Shown one piece after another: positions 53,350 through 64,000 of a stretch of 64,000 nt of DNA (position 1 is the stretch's first letter; each line of letters begins with the position of its first letter). The notes beneath the pieces were generated by a model. It did not search any database, had not been told where the DNA came from, and saw only the letters and a program-made list of their open reading frames with translations. Source of the stretch: Paraphoma chrysanthemicola. Its lineage: Eukaryota > Ascomycota > Dothideomycetes > Pleosporales > Phaeosphaeriaceae. The stretch spans positions 124,001-188,000 of the forward strand of contig JAGMWG010000001.1 of NCBI GenBank assembly GCA_020744225.1, written 5' to 3'. A program made the translations under genes and the position numbers.

Positions 53350-54732
53350 CTACTCCTCATCAGAACTCAATTCCACACCATCATCACAATCCCACCGTCC
53401 CTCACTTCCACTCCCGCTATCCCCACCACTCTCAACATCACTCCCCCTCCCATCCCGCTTACCCCTTGCTTTAAGACTTTCTACATCACTCGCCCGCCGA
53501 TTTCTCCATTCGTTCCTATTTTTGTCGGGGAGACTACATATATCTGAACCCGCATCTCCATCTGAGCCCCGGTGTCTTTTACTTGTATCGATAACAGCAC
53601 AATCACTTCCATACCATTCTACATCGGACACATTACGCACAGACTCGACGTCACTCCCCACAACCTTTGCTCGGCGCTTCGATCTGCGCGTGTTAGAGTG
53701 CGAGGGGCGACCGAATGCCGGACTCGCGTACCTCGGACGACGAAGTGGGGAGACTGAGCGGCTTGCGTTGGGGAGGGATACGATATCTGAATCTCTCCTG
53801 CGTCGTTGAGACTGCCTAACGTTTCTGGATGAGGATGAGGAAACGGATTCAGATGAGGAGGAGTCGACGAGGGTAGCAAAGTCGCTTCCGTATGCGCGAT
53901 CTGGATCTACATCTGAGTCTAGATGTGGCGATGCGGAACGGCGGTCTGCGATCTTGGCATCGTGTTTGGATATATGTTTCGAACTTGTTGTGCGACTGCA
54001 CTTGGATTTGGATGTGGATTGGGAGGTTGGGGGGATAGATTGGACGTCGCTTCCGGATTCGTACGAGGATGGGACAGAGGGAGAACGGGAACGGGACGGA
54101 TCGTTATGGAAGCGAGTTTTCCTCGGGGTATAGATGGGTTTGGTGGGTGAGGAGTGTTCGGGTTCGAGCGGGAAACTTCCTGGGATATTGGTATTGAAGG
54201 TGTACTGGTCTTGTGCTGAGATACCAGCATCTCTTGGGACGTAGGTAGCGTTGTTGTCATAGTATCTCGGCAAATCATGTCTTCTCGCAAACTCTCGATC
54301 GTCCGCCTGTCTTGAACTCTTCATCTCCACATCCTCACCCCACCGGCCTTGTTCATGCTCCCTTTGATATCCCTTGTGCCGACGACGATGCGTGTCTTTC
54401 TTTCTCGGCGCAATGTAATCCCCCCGATCATCCTCCAGCGGTGGCTCAATATAATCCTCATTCGTATTCATATACGCGGACCGATACCGCTGTCTTTCAT
54501 TCCCAGACCGATGACTCGACCGGCTCTTCGGGGTAATATAATCAGTCTTGGAATATTTGGGCCGGGATATATATTCTGACGACGCGCTGCTGTAGCTCGA
54601 TTGTCCGGATCGATAGCCTTGTGGTTCGCGAGGCTGTTTGTCGTAGTAGCTGGGATGTTCTTGTCCTTGTCGATAATCACCGTAGTGGCTCCAGCCAGCT
54701 CCGAATCTGCCGTCATAATCCTGGTATGCCAT
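53350..54732 (-). CDS. Disordered repeat-motif protein (460 aa), unknown function
   Basis: I do not recognise a family. The protein is a single exon from the ATG at 54732 (MAYQDYDGRFGAGW). It is almost entirely low complexity and charged, rich in Ser, Arg, Asp and Tyr. The N-terminal third repeats a Tyr-Ile-x-Pro type motif: EYISRPK, DYITPKS, DYIEPPL and DYIAPRK. The C-terminal half repeats a Ser-Asp-hydrophobic motif: GSDVQSI, GSDFATL, DSDIVSL, GSDVESV, GSDICSL, SDVESLK and GSDVESG. Between them lie SR-rich segments (SRSRSPS). The end is acidic (DDGVELSSDEE). Such repeats suggest a multivalent scaffold with phosphorylation sites, but that is inference. Confidence 0.7.
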   Translation of the reverse strand: MAYQDYDGRFGAGWSHYGDYRQGQEHPSYYDKQPREPQGYRSGQSSYSSASSEYISRPKYSKTDYITPKSRSSHRSGNERQRYRSAYMNTNEDYIEPPLEDDRGDYIAPRKKDTHRRRHKGYQREHEQGRWGEDVEMKSSRQADDREFARRHDLPRYYDNNATYVPRDAGISAQDQYTFNTNIPGSFPLEPEHSSPTKPIYTPRKTRFHNDPSRSRSPSVPSSYESGSDVQSIPPTSQSTSKSKCSRTTSSKHISKHDAKIADRRSASPHLDSDVDPDRAYGSDFATLVDSSSSESVSSSSSRNVRQSQRRRRDSDIVSLPNASRSVSPLRRPRYASPAFGRPSHSNTRRSKRRAKVVGSDVESVRNVSDVEWYGSDCAVIDTSKRHRGSDGDAGSDICSLPDKNRNEWRNRRASDVESLKARGKRDGRGSDVESGGDSGSGSEGRWDCDDGVELSSDEE

Positions 54733-56252
54733 GCTGTGTCGTGAGACGGCTGCCTTGAGGGCTCAGCCTGGTTCGAGATTCAAGTATGTCAAGGTACAAG
54801 CAAAAGGGTTGGAAGTCGACCGGCATTGGGGTTGGGACTGGGACTGAATATGTTTTGTCCCACGGACCGGTGTGGAAGGACGAGGCGATTGCTGTATGCA
54901 CATCCACGTGGTGGTCGACTAACCAGAAAGGGATGCGGCGCTAATGAGGGGCGTGCTTCCCACCGGAGGAGCAGCCTGGCGAGAGCTTTGCACTTCAACA
55001 TCGCGCTCTCACTTTATGCCCATCGAGTGAGCGGCTGCACGACCGTCGTTTCGCACAATGTATGCGTTCTTTCAGTATCTAGCACACTCTACATTGCTAT
55101 GCAGCTGAGTTGTGCGCCTTCATGAAGAGGATAACATCGGAGAACTCAGTGCCTGCTTGAGGTCATCGGGCTAATGAATCCTAAGGCTGCTTTCGGCGGC
55201 TTGGATGTAGTCTTTGATCTCGTCGTGTCTCCATGAGCGGCAAGCAGAGCGACTTCCGCATATGCAATTCATCACCTCACATATCACACCAGCACGAAAT
55301 CTTCAACCTTGAGGTCAGTTTCGAAACATCATAATGTCATTCGTGGGATCATATAAGTATATTGAGAAGAGGTCAACATCGAGATCATCATGCGTTCCAC
55401 ACCAAGAATCGACATGTGAGGAAATTCGCCATGCGAAAGACGAGTCAAGGGTGCGATGCAGCTGGATCCTTTCATCTTATATCTGATAAGCTCATGAAAA
55501 TGCCATTCACTAACCTCAACCAGGTGTAGAGGTGTGGATAGAGCGCCAGCCCTGTCATGTTGATCTGAAACAGCCACTCGGAAAACACCGACAACTGAGC
55601 TAGGACCAACTTCTACCTCACGTCTACCCTACGTCCGCATCCACCGCAAGATCTACAATTGATACCATTTTGATATCTTGGACGTCACGATTTGGATGGC
55701 ACAGGCTACTGAGCTCGTAGTAACGCTCTTGTAGGCGACTTCTAAAAGACGTCGTGCTGTCACTTGAGCGACCAACTGTCAAAAAGGATGGTGATCCTTG
55801 CTCGAAACATAGTGCTTGCGAGTCAAATCCTCCGACACCAGGCTTCTTACAAACGTCCGCGTCCCTGGACGAACACCTTCCAAGCCTAGAACCCGCCTCT
55901 AAAACAACGGCTAACGGCACTTTGACATTGTCCCATTGGCTCTCTACGCCCCCACGCGTCGTGGATTTTGGGAAGGCAGGACCTTCGCCGCATTACCGTC
56001 ATTCACTTGTGGATACCTCCGTGATGAGATGCTGGGATCTATAGTTGCAGGGCCAGGAAGTATTGTTCCGCCAACCGCGCCATGGCGTTAGGGGCATGGG
56101 TATTGGGGTATCGTGAGGCTGATATAAAAGGTGTTCCTCGCCGTTGATACAGTAGCCTCCAAGCTTCAGTCTCTCATTCAGTCTTTCGTTTACAAACCAC
56201 ATTCGTTTTAGCAAATTGACTTTGCTGTCCATTCATTTCAACCTTCGCAAAG
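54733..56252. promoter_or_regulatory. Intergenic with pectin lyase promoter
   Basis: This 1.5-kb region contains the pectin lyase promoter at its right end. TATAAAA lies at 56123-56129, about 125 bp before the ATG. A reverse CCAAT (ATTGG, 55935-55939) and a GTGGGG site on the minus strand (CCCCAC at 55949-55954) fit the SYGGRG consensus of the carbon repressor CreA. Single sites are weak evidence. No supported gene lies in the rest. Confidence 0.45.
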
Positions 56253-57483
56253 ATGAGGACTTCTCTCTTCGTGTCCGCTCTCGCGGCGCTTGTCTCCAGC
56301 GTCACTGCTGCTGATGCTGTCAAGGGCTCAGCTGAAGGTTTCGCAAAGGGTGTAACTGGTGGTGGCAGCGCCACACCCGTCTACCCATCCACCACCACCG
56401 AACTCATCAACTACCTCAAGGACTCTTCCGCCCGCGTCATCGTCCTCACCAAGACCTTTGACTTCACCGGCACCGAGGGCAAGGTCACCGAATCCGGATG
56501 CGCTCCCTGGGGCACTGGATCCGCCTGCCAGGTCGCCATCAACAAGGACAAGTGGTGCGACAACTACCAGCCCAACGCACCCAAGGTCAGCAAGATCACC
56601 TACGACAAGGCCGGTGTTCTCGGTATGACTGTTGGTTCCAACAAGTCCTTGATCGGTCAGGGCGCCAAGGGTGTCATTAAGGGCAAGGGTATCAGGATTG
56701 TGTCTGGCGCAAAGAACATCATTGTCCAGAACGTCCGCTTCACCGACATTAACCCTGAATACGTCTGGGGTGGTGATGCCATTACCATCAACGGAGGTCA
56801 GTCTTGCTCTCTCCATTCCCTCTCCATCCAACCCTACCCTTGCCCTTCACCTTCACAAATATAACGACTGACAAACCATCACAGCCGACCTCGTCTGGAT
56901 CGACCACGTAACCACCGACCTCATCGCCCGCCAACACATTGTCCTCGGCAACTCTGCCTCCAACCGCGTCACCATCTCCAACTGCGAAATCAACGGCGCA
57001 ACCGCCTGGTCCGCCACCTGCGACGGCCATCACTACTGGGGCATGTACTTCACCGGCTCGTCCGACCTCGTCACACTCAAGGGCAACTACATCCACCACA
57101 CCTCGGGCCGCTCGCCCAAGGTCGCCGGCAACACGCTCCTGCACGCCGTCAACAACTACTTCTACGCCAACAGCCAGCACGCCTTCGAGGCGGACTCCGG
57201 CGCCAAGATCGTCGCAGAGGGCAATGTCTTCCAGAACGTCAAGCTCGCACAACAAGCTGGTCTCGCGGGTAAACTTTACAACAGCGCTAGCGCGACCACG
57301 AACACTCAGTGCAAGACTTACCTTGGACACAACTGCGTTGCGAACGCGTATGGCACGTCCGGTGCGCTCACCGGCACTGATACGAGCATCTTGTCGGGCT
57401 TCAGCGGAAAGAACGTTGCTGCTGCAGGTACCGCCGAGAGCGCGAAGAACGTGGTCAACACTGCTGGATACGGAAAGATCTAA
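56253..57483 (+). CDS. Secreted pectin lyase (PL1 family)
   Basis: This is an extracellular pectin lyase (EC 4.2.2.10), cleaving methyl-esterified polygalacturonan by beta-elimination. It is 380 aa, as usual for the family. Exon 1 is 56253-56796 and exon 2 is 56885-57483; the 88-nt intron joins ITINGA to DLVWIDHVTT in phase 1. A signal peptide is clear (residues 1-20, MRTSLFVSALAALVSSVTA). Signature blocks are GVTGGGSATPVYPSTTTELI, CAPWGTGSACQVAINKD and WCDNYQPNAP. The parallel beta-helix carries VWGGDAITI, VWIDHVTTDLIARQHIV and NYIHHTSGRSPKVAG, the last typical of pectin lyases rather than pectate lyases. It is a plant-cell-wall degrading enzyme, in line with a plant-associated or saprotrophic fungus. 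Confidence 0.95.
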
Positions 57484-58228
57484 GCGCTGTTTTCTACGCT
57501 TGAAGATAGACACAAGCTACTAAGTTGTGGTTGTGGAGAAAGAGAGTTCTGATTCTTTTGGATGTAAATACTTTTTTACCCTTTTTGGGCTATATATATA
57601 CCCTTATTGTTTGCCGACATGGCGCTTGAAAGAATGCTGCTTTGGGGTTTGTGCCTTGATGATGTGATGTTGAGTGGGGAGAAGAGGGGATGAAGTGCGT
57701 GTGTTTTACTTACAGACAGTGCATACATAATAGGTAGAGAGGGTGAGCTTGGCGGAGCTTGACCAGGGACGCCAAGTGTGAAGGGTAGGATCACGTGGTG
57801 AGGGTTCTTAGATGCAATATATTGGTGAGTTTACTCGATGCCGCAGTGGTTTTTTTACGCTTGAGATCTGTTTGTCACAGTCTATTAGCATCGAGAATAA
57901 TAGTGTCTGAAAAGCTCAGATAACTCTAGAGTATTTTCATACTTCGTTGCTTTGAATACGAAAATCTCCTGAAGTTATACAGCCCTCTGTGTGCACATGG
58001 AATGGATGTAAATGTTCTCGGGCATGAATTATGGTGAGACCCGATGAGCTGGACGAATGCAGTGACACCAAATGCTATAGGGTCGAACAGTCAAATTGCC
58101 ATTGCAGGACTTTCCCTGGTGTGTGCGCGCTTATGCCTATGCTTCCAGTGCGACAAAATAAGTTTATGATACAATACTCCTCCTCGCTCTACTCTCACGA
58201 ACAATTGGACTGCTCACTGTATGCCCAG
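57484..58228. other. Intergenic, convergent 3' ends
   Basis: This is the 3' region of the pectin lyase gene, with a TATATATA run near 57592 that may be a polyadenylation efficiency element. No gene is seen. Confidence 0.4.
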
Positions 58229-60291
58229 TCAATTCCCACCCTTCTCGCTCTTCGGAGGTGGGGGACTCGTCGTGCTCCCTCTTCGTGATCCGCCTTTACC
58301 CTCTGCTGCTTCTCGCTCGAGGAAGTCTTGCCACAGCTCTGCTAACGACTCTTTATTACTCGAGCTGCTGGCCATCAACATGGGGTCTGAAATCGAGTTG
58401 AGTGATGGTGTGGATGGTGTGCGTCGGAAGGGTGAGATGGGTACACGGAGACTTGTGGATGCTGCGCCTGGACGTGCGAGACCGGCTTGTTCGCGTTGCT
58501 CTGCTTCACGTTAGTACTTGATTCTGCTGAATATGCATGGGCCGGGACCTACCATCAGTCCAGCCAAGCAGCGCAGATATGAGTTGCAATGCCTCAAACT
58601 TCTTTGGATCACTTCGATCCAGGCCAAGGAAGTGTAGGAAGTAATTTGTGATGATCTGCTTGTCGACATTGTCCTCGGGCCGACCTTTCTTTAAGATGCG
58701 CAGGGCTTTTGTGAGATGCTCATTTAGCGTGACAGCTTCATGTCGCAGCTTGCCGATCAGCAGGTTCTTCTCCTTGACCTCCTTCTCAAATGGCAACGCG
58801 CGATCCAGTTCCTTCTGCGTGGACTCGAGAGTGGCCTTTGCAGATTTTGATGCTTCTTCTGCGGCCTGTACTTGTTTCCGCAGGTCATTAAGCTGTGATT
58901 CGTATGTTTCCACAGACTTTTTCAGTTCTTGTCTCCGCACTGCCGCCCGTTAGTCTCATTGGTGCGATATGGGGTTGGTGCTTACTCGTCTGCACTTCCT
59001 GCAGCGCCTTTTGCAAACCATCCACGCTTTGACTGTTGGTATCTCTGTCTCTCACAGCTTTCTCATACTCATCTCTGAGCGTTTCTAGCTGTTCCCGCAG
59101 TTCGGCATCCTTCTCTGCCAAGTTCTCACGCAGTGATCGTTCGTTCATTGCGAGCACTTCCCAGTCTTGCATCGCCTGCTTTGCATTCTCAAACTCTTCT
59201 CGCGCATACGCTTCGCGTGATATGAGCTCGTCGCGCTCCTTGATCCAGTTCTGTTGTGACAATGTCGATCGACTCCGAAGACTGTTGACCTCTGCTTCTT
59301 GTGCCTCATTGTCTTGTCGTAGCTTTGCGAGCTCTTCTTTCAAAGCAGCGTTGTTCTCTTGAAGCTCGCGAACTTGGTCTTCCAGGTCTGCGACTTGGGT
59401 ATGGAACTCCTCGATTCGTGCCTGCAACCTGTCAGTAGATGCCTTGCTATACCCTGCTGTTCGGGATCCTCCTCAGCTGCAACATACTACGTACCTTGTC
59501 CGCTTCGAGACGGTTGCCCAGGCTTGTCTTGATAGTATTCACGCGGCCGAGCAAGTTCTTGTACTGCGTCTCCCAGTGCTCTTTTCCCTCATTGGCCTCC
59601 TCCAGCTCTTCCCTCAGACTTTGCACTTCTGCCTCATGCTTCGAATCTGTATCCTCAGAAGGCTGGGCTGCAGCTTTACTTTGCATGCTCTCCAGATTCT
59701 TCCGCAACTCTGTGACCTCCTGCCGTAGAGCGTCTCGCTCCTTTGCAATTACTTCGAACCGAGCATTGGCCTCTGACGGTGGCGGTGTTGATGATGGTGA
59801 GAGACCTTGTTGCGAGCGCGACCTCGCCAGTCCTAGTGCTACGGCGGAGGATATGCTGTGGTGTTGGGCGCCGTTGGCTTGGGCTGTGGTAGGAGAAAGC
59901 GGCTGCTCTTCGTCGTCGACATCGTCGGCGTCTGGGTCGGTGGACTGCGCGGCGGGCTGCTATGTATTATCACGTTACTTCAACTCGGGCTAGAACAGGG
60001 GTGCAATGCTCGTACAGCTTGTTCATCCTCGTCCTCGGCCTCATCGTCCTGCTCTTCGGCTTCAGCTCGCGCATGCGAGCCGTTCACCTTCTCTGGCTCT
60101 TCTGATTTATTCGAGGCATTCTTCTTCTTGTTCTTCTTCTTTTTTGACTTGGAAACCGTCCCTATCTTGTTTGTTAGTCTATGTTGGCCTGGCCAAATCA
60201 CTACTCTACGCGCGGCCTGGGAACACCTCCAAGGGCTGCAAGCTCACCTACCACTTTGGTTCACGGGATCTGTGCCTGCCGGTGCAGACAT
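58229..60291 (-). CDS. rud3: RUD3 golgin (GRAB domain coiled-coil protein)
   Basis: This is a cis-Golgi coiled-coil tether of 581 aa in six exons: 60291-60252, 60161-60016, 59959-59495, 59421-58986, 58939-58553 and 58500-58229. All phases agree. The N-terminus is short and followed by a Lys-rich block (SKSKKKKNKKKNASNKSEEP) and an acidic stretch. Long coiled coil covers about residues 130-400. The GRAB (GRIP-related Arf-binding) domain is VDKQIITNYFLHFLGLDRSD, followed by KKFEALQLISALLGWTD and, after the last join, EQREQAGLARPGA. This is the strongest evidence for Rud3, whose GRAB domain binds Arf1. The tail is Ser/Pro-rich. Branch sites ACTAAC are seen in the first and fifth introns. Confidence 0.93.
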
Positions 60292-61239
60292 GATGGAAAG
60301 GTCGATCGTGACTGCGCGTTCATATAGTCCTTCGATTCATGAGAGCGAGCAAGGCGCAGGCGAGCAAGGGAGCATTCGTGGATGTCTTTGACTTGGCAAT
60401 TCGTGGCCCGAAGGAACGCGGGAACGTTTGTTTCGACCCACGCCGACGGATTGATGTGGCGTTACGTCACTAGCCACACTTTAAGAACGGCTCGGATCGC
60501 TACGCATCACAAAGTGTGCTGGGTACTGAGACCATAAATACAAAGTCGGTACAATAAATGGTTGCTGCAGCGGGATTTCAATTGCTTAGTGTTGATACTA
60601 TTCTTGTCACCACGCAACATCACGGACTCCCGCATGTCATGCATAGCGTATCTCGCGGGGTAGCTGAGCATCGTCACTGAGCCTCCTTTGAAGAAGTCCG
60701 CATCGGCTCAGAACCCACCCAATCCAACCTCAATCAATACTGTCAAGCCAATGAAATACTACAAACCACTTTTGTACTCGGCCATTACCATCATCTACGC
60801 GTCCTTTGCCTTTCGTGTTCTCAGATTAGGCCTCGTGTCTCGTGCAGTCACTCCTGGACACGAGAAGAGATCCTGATGAACGTATCCGATTGGGTGGACG
60901 CCTTGGCATCAGTCCACGGACAATGCAGGTGACCGCACCAATAGCCACAGAGCGCCAGTCGTGCGACGGCAATGGACCATCGAGGAAGTTTGGGAATGCG
61001 ATGTGTGGGATGATGCAGGGTATCGGCATGGTGACAGACGAACTCCTGTGCCGCCGTTGTGACTGGGATGATGCAGCGTGCATTGGTATCAATTCTTGCC
61101 TCCAGCGTATATATACAATTCAAATGTACACCCGGGCCATATCTCTCTCTGTGCGCCTCTGATGCAGTGTGTTCGTACAGTTCGTCCCATAGTTGTCCCC
61201 TATTCCTAGTCATGCCGTCCAGACGCCGGAAGTATGTCA
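60292..61239. other. Intergenic with small uncertain ORF
   Basis: This 0.95-kb region lies between the start of RUD3 and the end of bL32m. A + strand ORF at 60688-60876 includes a membrane-like segment (LLYSAITIIYASFAF) with a basic tail and could be a tiny single-pass protein, but it has no homologue I recognise. Nothing else is supported. Confidence 0.3.
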
Positions 61240-61825
61240 TCAGCTCTTCCAACCGGTGTGCTTGACTATTTGCTCCTCCTTCACTTTGCGTGGATCCGGC
61301 TCTATGCCGCGCTTTCTCCGCGCATCCTCGCGTCTCTCTCGTGCCATCTGTTTCGACTGTTTGCTGGTTGGCCGGCGAATGGCCCAGTTCAATTGTCCAA
61401 AGATGTTGGTTTTGATGGCTGTGAAACATGTCAATAAATGCTTTATGCCGATTTCTGGTGCAATTACCATCAACACAATATGGACACAGTATATGAGCCC
61501 GCTTCACCCTGCCGCAGGCCGCACACTTGTTCAGCGATGTGATATCCTTGAGACCTTTGCCAGCCATAAACCGTTGCCGCTTCTTGCGGTATGACGTCTT
61601 CTTCTTCGGCACTGCCTTGAGCAGGCCATCCCATATTTCAGACAGCGAGGGAAATGACGGCAGTGATAATGAGGGTATCGCGAAGGCAGCGAATGGTGTC
61701 GGTAATGTGCGGAATGGTTGTGAAAGGCGCTGCAAAAACGGGAGGTTCAGCACCGGCCGTACGGGGCCATTGAGGGCGGGCAGCAGCGTCTGCCAAAGCG
61801 GCGGCATCGGGCGAGCGAGCGCCAT
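61240..61825 (-). CDS. mrpl32: Mitochondrial ribosomal protein bL32m
   Basis: This is mitochondrial large-subunit protein bL32m of 178 aa. Exon 1 is 61825-61468 and exon 2 is 61418-61240; the 49-nt intron (GTAATT to CACAG) is in phase 1. The presequence is residues 1-70. The mature part probably begins near AVPKKKTSYRKKRQRFMAGK, the typical cleavage site for the m-AAA protease in yeast Mrpl32. A zinc ribbon follows with Cys101, Cys104, Cys114 and Cys117 (NKCAACGRVKRAHILCPYC). The second exon gives IKTNIFGQLNWAIRR and a Lys-rich tail. Without splicing the frame runs into unrelated sequence, so the join is needed for the correct C-terminus. It is divergent from the septin gene. Confidence 0.93.
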
Positions 61826-62110
61826 TGTGTTGTGGGGGAATTGTCGTCGGGCGGGCGCAAGGGCTTCGTGATGGTCGCGTGTAGTGGTGGTGGAATAAAA
61901 TGCACACCCCGGTCGGAGCTCCAGGCGCGCTTACCCTGCCAACGACTAGCGCGCCGCTTCGTGGCTGCCCCCTTTCCCGCAGCTGCAACTCCACAAGAAA
62001 GTCGCAGCAACGTCCCTGGATTTCTCTCACGACAACACCAGCGCTAGCCACCCTTCACCACACCACTTTCCAACCTCACGAGTCTGCCGTCGAGGCGTAC
62101 ACCACCCGCA
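61826..62110. promoter_or_regulatory. Shared divergent promoter, bL32m / Cdc10 septin
   Basis: Only 285 bp separate the two start codons, so both core promoters and leaders lie here. No clear TATA box is visible, as expected for housekeeping genes. Confidence 0.55.
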
Positions 62111-63290
62111 ATGGCTGCCACGTACCAGACACAGTCCATTTTTCCGGACAGCTACGTCGGTTTCGACAGCATCACCAAGCAGATTGAGAAGAAGAGCGTC
62201 AAGCGGGGCTTCCAGTTCAATGTCATCTGCGTCGGTAAGCAGCGTGCTCTCTCGCGTGCAGCACAAATGCTAATGTGATCCCTCAATTGCAGGCCAGACC
62301 GGTCTCGGCAAGTCAACGCTCATCAACACCATCTTCGCGTCGCACCTGATGGACAGCAAGGGCCGCTTCCAGCCCGACGAAGAGCCTCGCAGCACCACCA
62401 CCATTCACCCCGTCTCGCACATCATCGAGGAGAATGGCGTGCGTCTGCGCCTCAACATTGTTGACACGCCCGGATACGGTGACCTGATCAACAACGAGCG
62501 CTGCTGGGATCCCATTGTCAAGTACATCAAGGACCAGCACAGCGCCTACCTCCGCAAGGAGCTCACCGCCCAGCGCGAGCGCTATCTCCAGGACACTCGC
62601 ATCCACTGCTGCCTGTTCTTCATCCAGCCGTCCGGCCACGCCTTGAAGCCCATTGATATCGTCGTGCTCAAGAAGCTGAGCGAGTTCGTCAACGTCGTTC
62701 CCGTCATTGCCAAGAGCGACAGCTTGACCCTCGAGGAGCGCGCTGCCTTCAAGGAGCGGATAAAGGAGGAGTTCCAGTTCCACAACCTGCGCATGTACCC
62801 CTACGACAACGATGAGGATGACCCAGAGGAGGCTACCCTCAAGACTCACATTCGGGTGCGTACTGCAACCGTTCCTCTCGTCTTGACTATATTGCTAACT
62901 TTTACAGGAACTTCTTCCCTTCGCCGTAGTCGGCTCCGAGCGCACCGTCGTTGTGAACGGCAGGAACGTTCGCGGCCGCCAGAACAAGTGGGGCATCATC
63001 AACGGTACGCGACTGCAACCCTACTACTTTGACTGACATGCTGACTCTCTACAGTCGAGGACGAGAGCCACTGCGAATTCGTCTACCTCCGCAACTTCCT
63101 CACGCGCACCCATCTCCAAGACCTCATTGAGACGACCGCGCAAATCCACTACGAGTCCTTCCGTGCCAAGCAGCTGCTCGCCCTCAAGGAGAGCTCGGCT
63201 GTCGGTGGCCACTCTTCTCGCCCAATCTCGCCGTCTGCCGACCGTGAACTTAGCCGGAACAGCCAGCGCATGACGATGAACGGGTACTAG
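62111..63290 (+). CDS. cdc10: Septin, Cdc10 / AspD type
   Basis: This is a septin GTPase of 339 aa that assembles into septin hetero-oligomers at septa, hyphal tips and branch sites. The exons are 62111-62234, 62293-62855, 62908-63004 and 63055-63290, all in phase. Motifs are G1 GQTGLGKST just after the first join, G3 DTPGYGD and G4 AKSD. The polybasic start of the core is KKSVKRGFQFNV, and the septin unique element is VEDESHCEFVYLRNFLTRTH. YVGFDSITKQIE before the core and the lack of a long C-terminal coiled coil place it with Cdc10/AspD. The C-terminus is Ser-rich (SRPISPSADRELSR). The start matches the family length. Confidence 0.94.
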
Positions 63291-63906
63291 GAGGCCCCGA
63301 AGCACGATCGCGTTGCTAGTGTAGGAGCGAATCTGCCTGGCCCTCCGCCTCGTCTGGACAGGCCGCTTCCCATCCTCATGGGATCGTGAACTTCCGCTGA
63401 GCATATCTTGACGGTTGTATAGGCGGAGAAGAGCAAGGAGAGACGCGGAGCTTGATACCAGTGCATGTCTTAGCACCAGAACCAGAGGGTCGTGGAACAC
63501 TACTTTCTACACACTTGACATTTGATTTACTATTACTTTAGTTCCGATGAGCCCCTTTCCTTTCTTCCTATGTTCGAGCGCGGTGTACGGCTTGGTGCCT
63601 GGGGTTACTGGCGTATACCCAGCTCGAAGTCTTCTAGGATAGTGTCCGAAAGTAATGTTGATTCACAACCATTCTTCACTCCGTCTCCTTGGTTGTCGCT
63701 TCCTAGCTCGTTTCCCGTAAGCATGTTTCTCAACGCTTAACTGCTCATCGTACGACTCAACGACCGCATCTGCCTGTTTACGGCAGGCGCGAGCAGGTTC
63801 TCACGTGCTGAACCTGCCCAATCATTCGCATTGTGACGAGTCTCCTTTTCATCGCCAGGCCAGAGTCAAATTTCACCGCAACAATCGCGACCCAGCAAAG
63901 TCCTCC
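63291..63906. other. Intergenic
   Basis: This is the 3' region of the septin gene and presumed promoter of a possible gene at the edge. No coding sequence is supported. Confidence 0.4.
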
Positions 63907-64000
63907 ATGCTGTCGTCTCCCTTGCCTTTCTTCCCACCCTCCAGCTTCACGTTCCGCGCCTTCCCTCGTGCCGGTGAGCCATCTGGCGACTTTGCACTCG
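63907..64000 (+). CDS. Possible 5' end of a gene cut by window edge
   Basis: An ATG at 63907 opens a frame (MLSSPLPFFPPSSFTFRAFP) that stays open to the window end. The preceding sequence is CA-rich and leader-like. The stretch is too short to assign a family; it could be a mitochondrial presequence (basic, no acidic residue in the first 20) or chance. Confidence 0.25.
   Translation, partial: MLSSPLPFFPPSSFTFRAFPRAGEPSGDFAL

Noticed and set aside
56328..57513. Long minus-strand ORFs opposite the pectin lyase exons
   Set aside because: They are shadows produced by strong third-position C bias in the pectin lyase gene.
1..64000. A transposon, secondary-metabolite cluster, CRISPR array or viral insertion
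   Set aside because: No transposase, integrase, polymerase, PKS/NRPS or terpene synthase motif was seen. The short repeats found are not CRISPR-like, and CRISPR is not expected in a fungal nucleus.

Overview
This window comes from the nuclear genome of a filamentous ascomycete (Pezizomycotina). The gene content (HET-domain proteins, a Zn2Cys6 protein, a pectin lyase, a fungal septin, MYND/MSS51-type proteins) suggests a Dothideomycete-like fungus, but nothing here fixes the class. Genes sit on both strands and carry short GT-AG introns, mostly 47-93 nt, often with CTAAC/CTGAC-type branch sites. All spliced models below were joined by eye from conserved protein sequence, splice signals and codon phase.

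Layout. 1-3.9 kb: two tandem HET genes, the first cut by the window edge. 4.4-5.4 kb: a protoglobin-like protein. 7-16 kb: housekeeping block with an AHC1-like zinc-finger protein, the tiny secretory protein Ksh1, TAF13, eIF3f and UTP25, the last two divergent from a 241-bp promoter. 16.4-19.6 kb: an unknown two-exon protein, a tautomerase-like protein and a DJ-1/PfpI protein. 20.1-21.9 kb: a third HET gene. 22.3-26.5 kb: a TDA10-type kinase, a MYND/MSS51_C protein and a single-pass surface protein. 27.7-31.8 kb: an NAD-dependent oxidoreductase with a SAF-like tail and an FAD oxidoreductase. 32.2-34 kb: an F-box-like protein and a decayed gene. 34.2-35.8 kb: a Dal5-type transporter. 37.3-42.5 kb: ICE2, MYG1 and UPS2 (ER and mitochondrial functions). 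42.5-49 kb: gene-poor, AT-rich then GC-rich, with a diverged duplicated segment and short tandem repeats. 49-53 kb: a Zn2Cys6/O-acetyltransferase fusion and mitoribosomal uL3m. 53.3-54.7 kb: a disordered repeat-rich protein. 56.3-57.5 kb: a secreted pectin lyase. 58.2-63.3 kb: RUD3 golgin, mitoribosomal bL32m and the Cdc10 septin. A further gene may begin at the right edge.

Most genes are independent housekeeping functions. The accessory features are the HET genes, protoglobin, pectin lyase, oxidoreductases, the decayed gene and the gene-poor block. I found no convincing transposase, tRNA, rRNA or CRISPR array. The observations most worth following are the zinc-cluster/acetyltransferase fusion with an in-frame 48-nt intron inside the zinc cluster, Ksh1 with a first coding exon of only the start codon, the duplicated relic at 44.1/47.3 kb, and the decayed gene at 33.3 kb.
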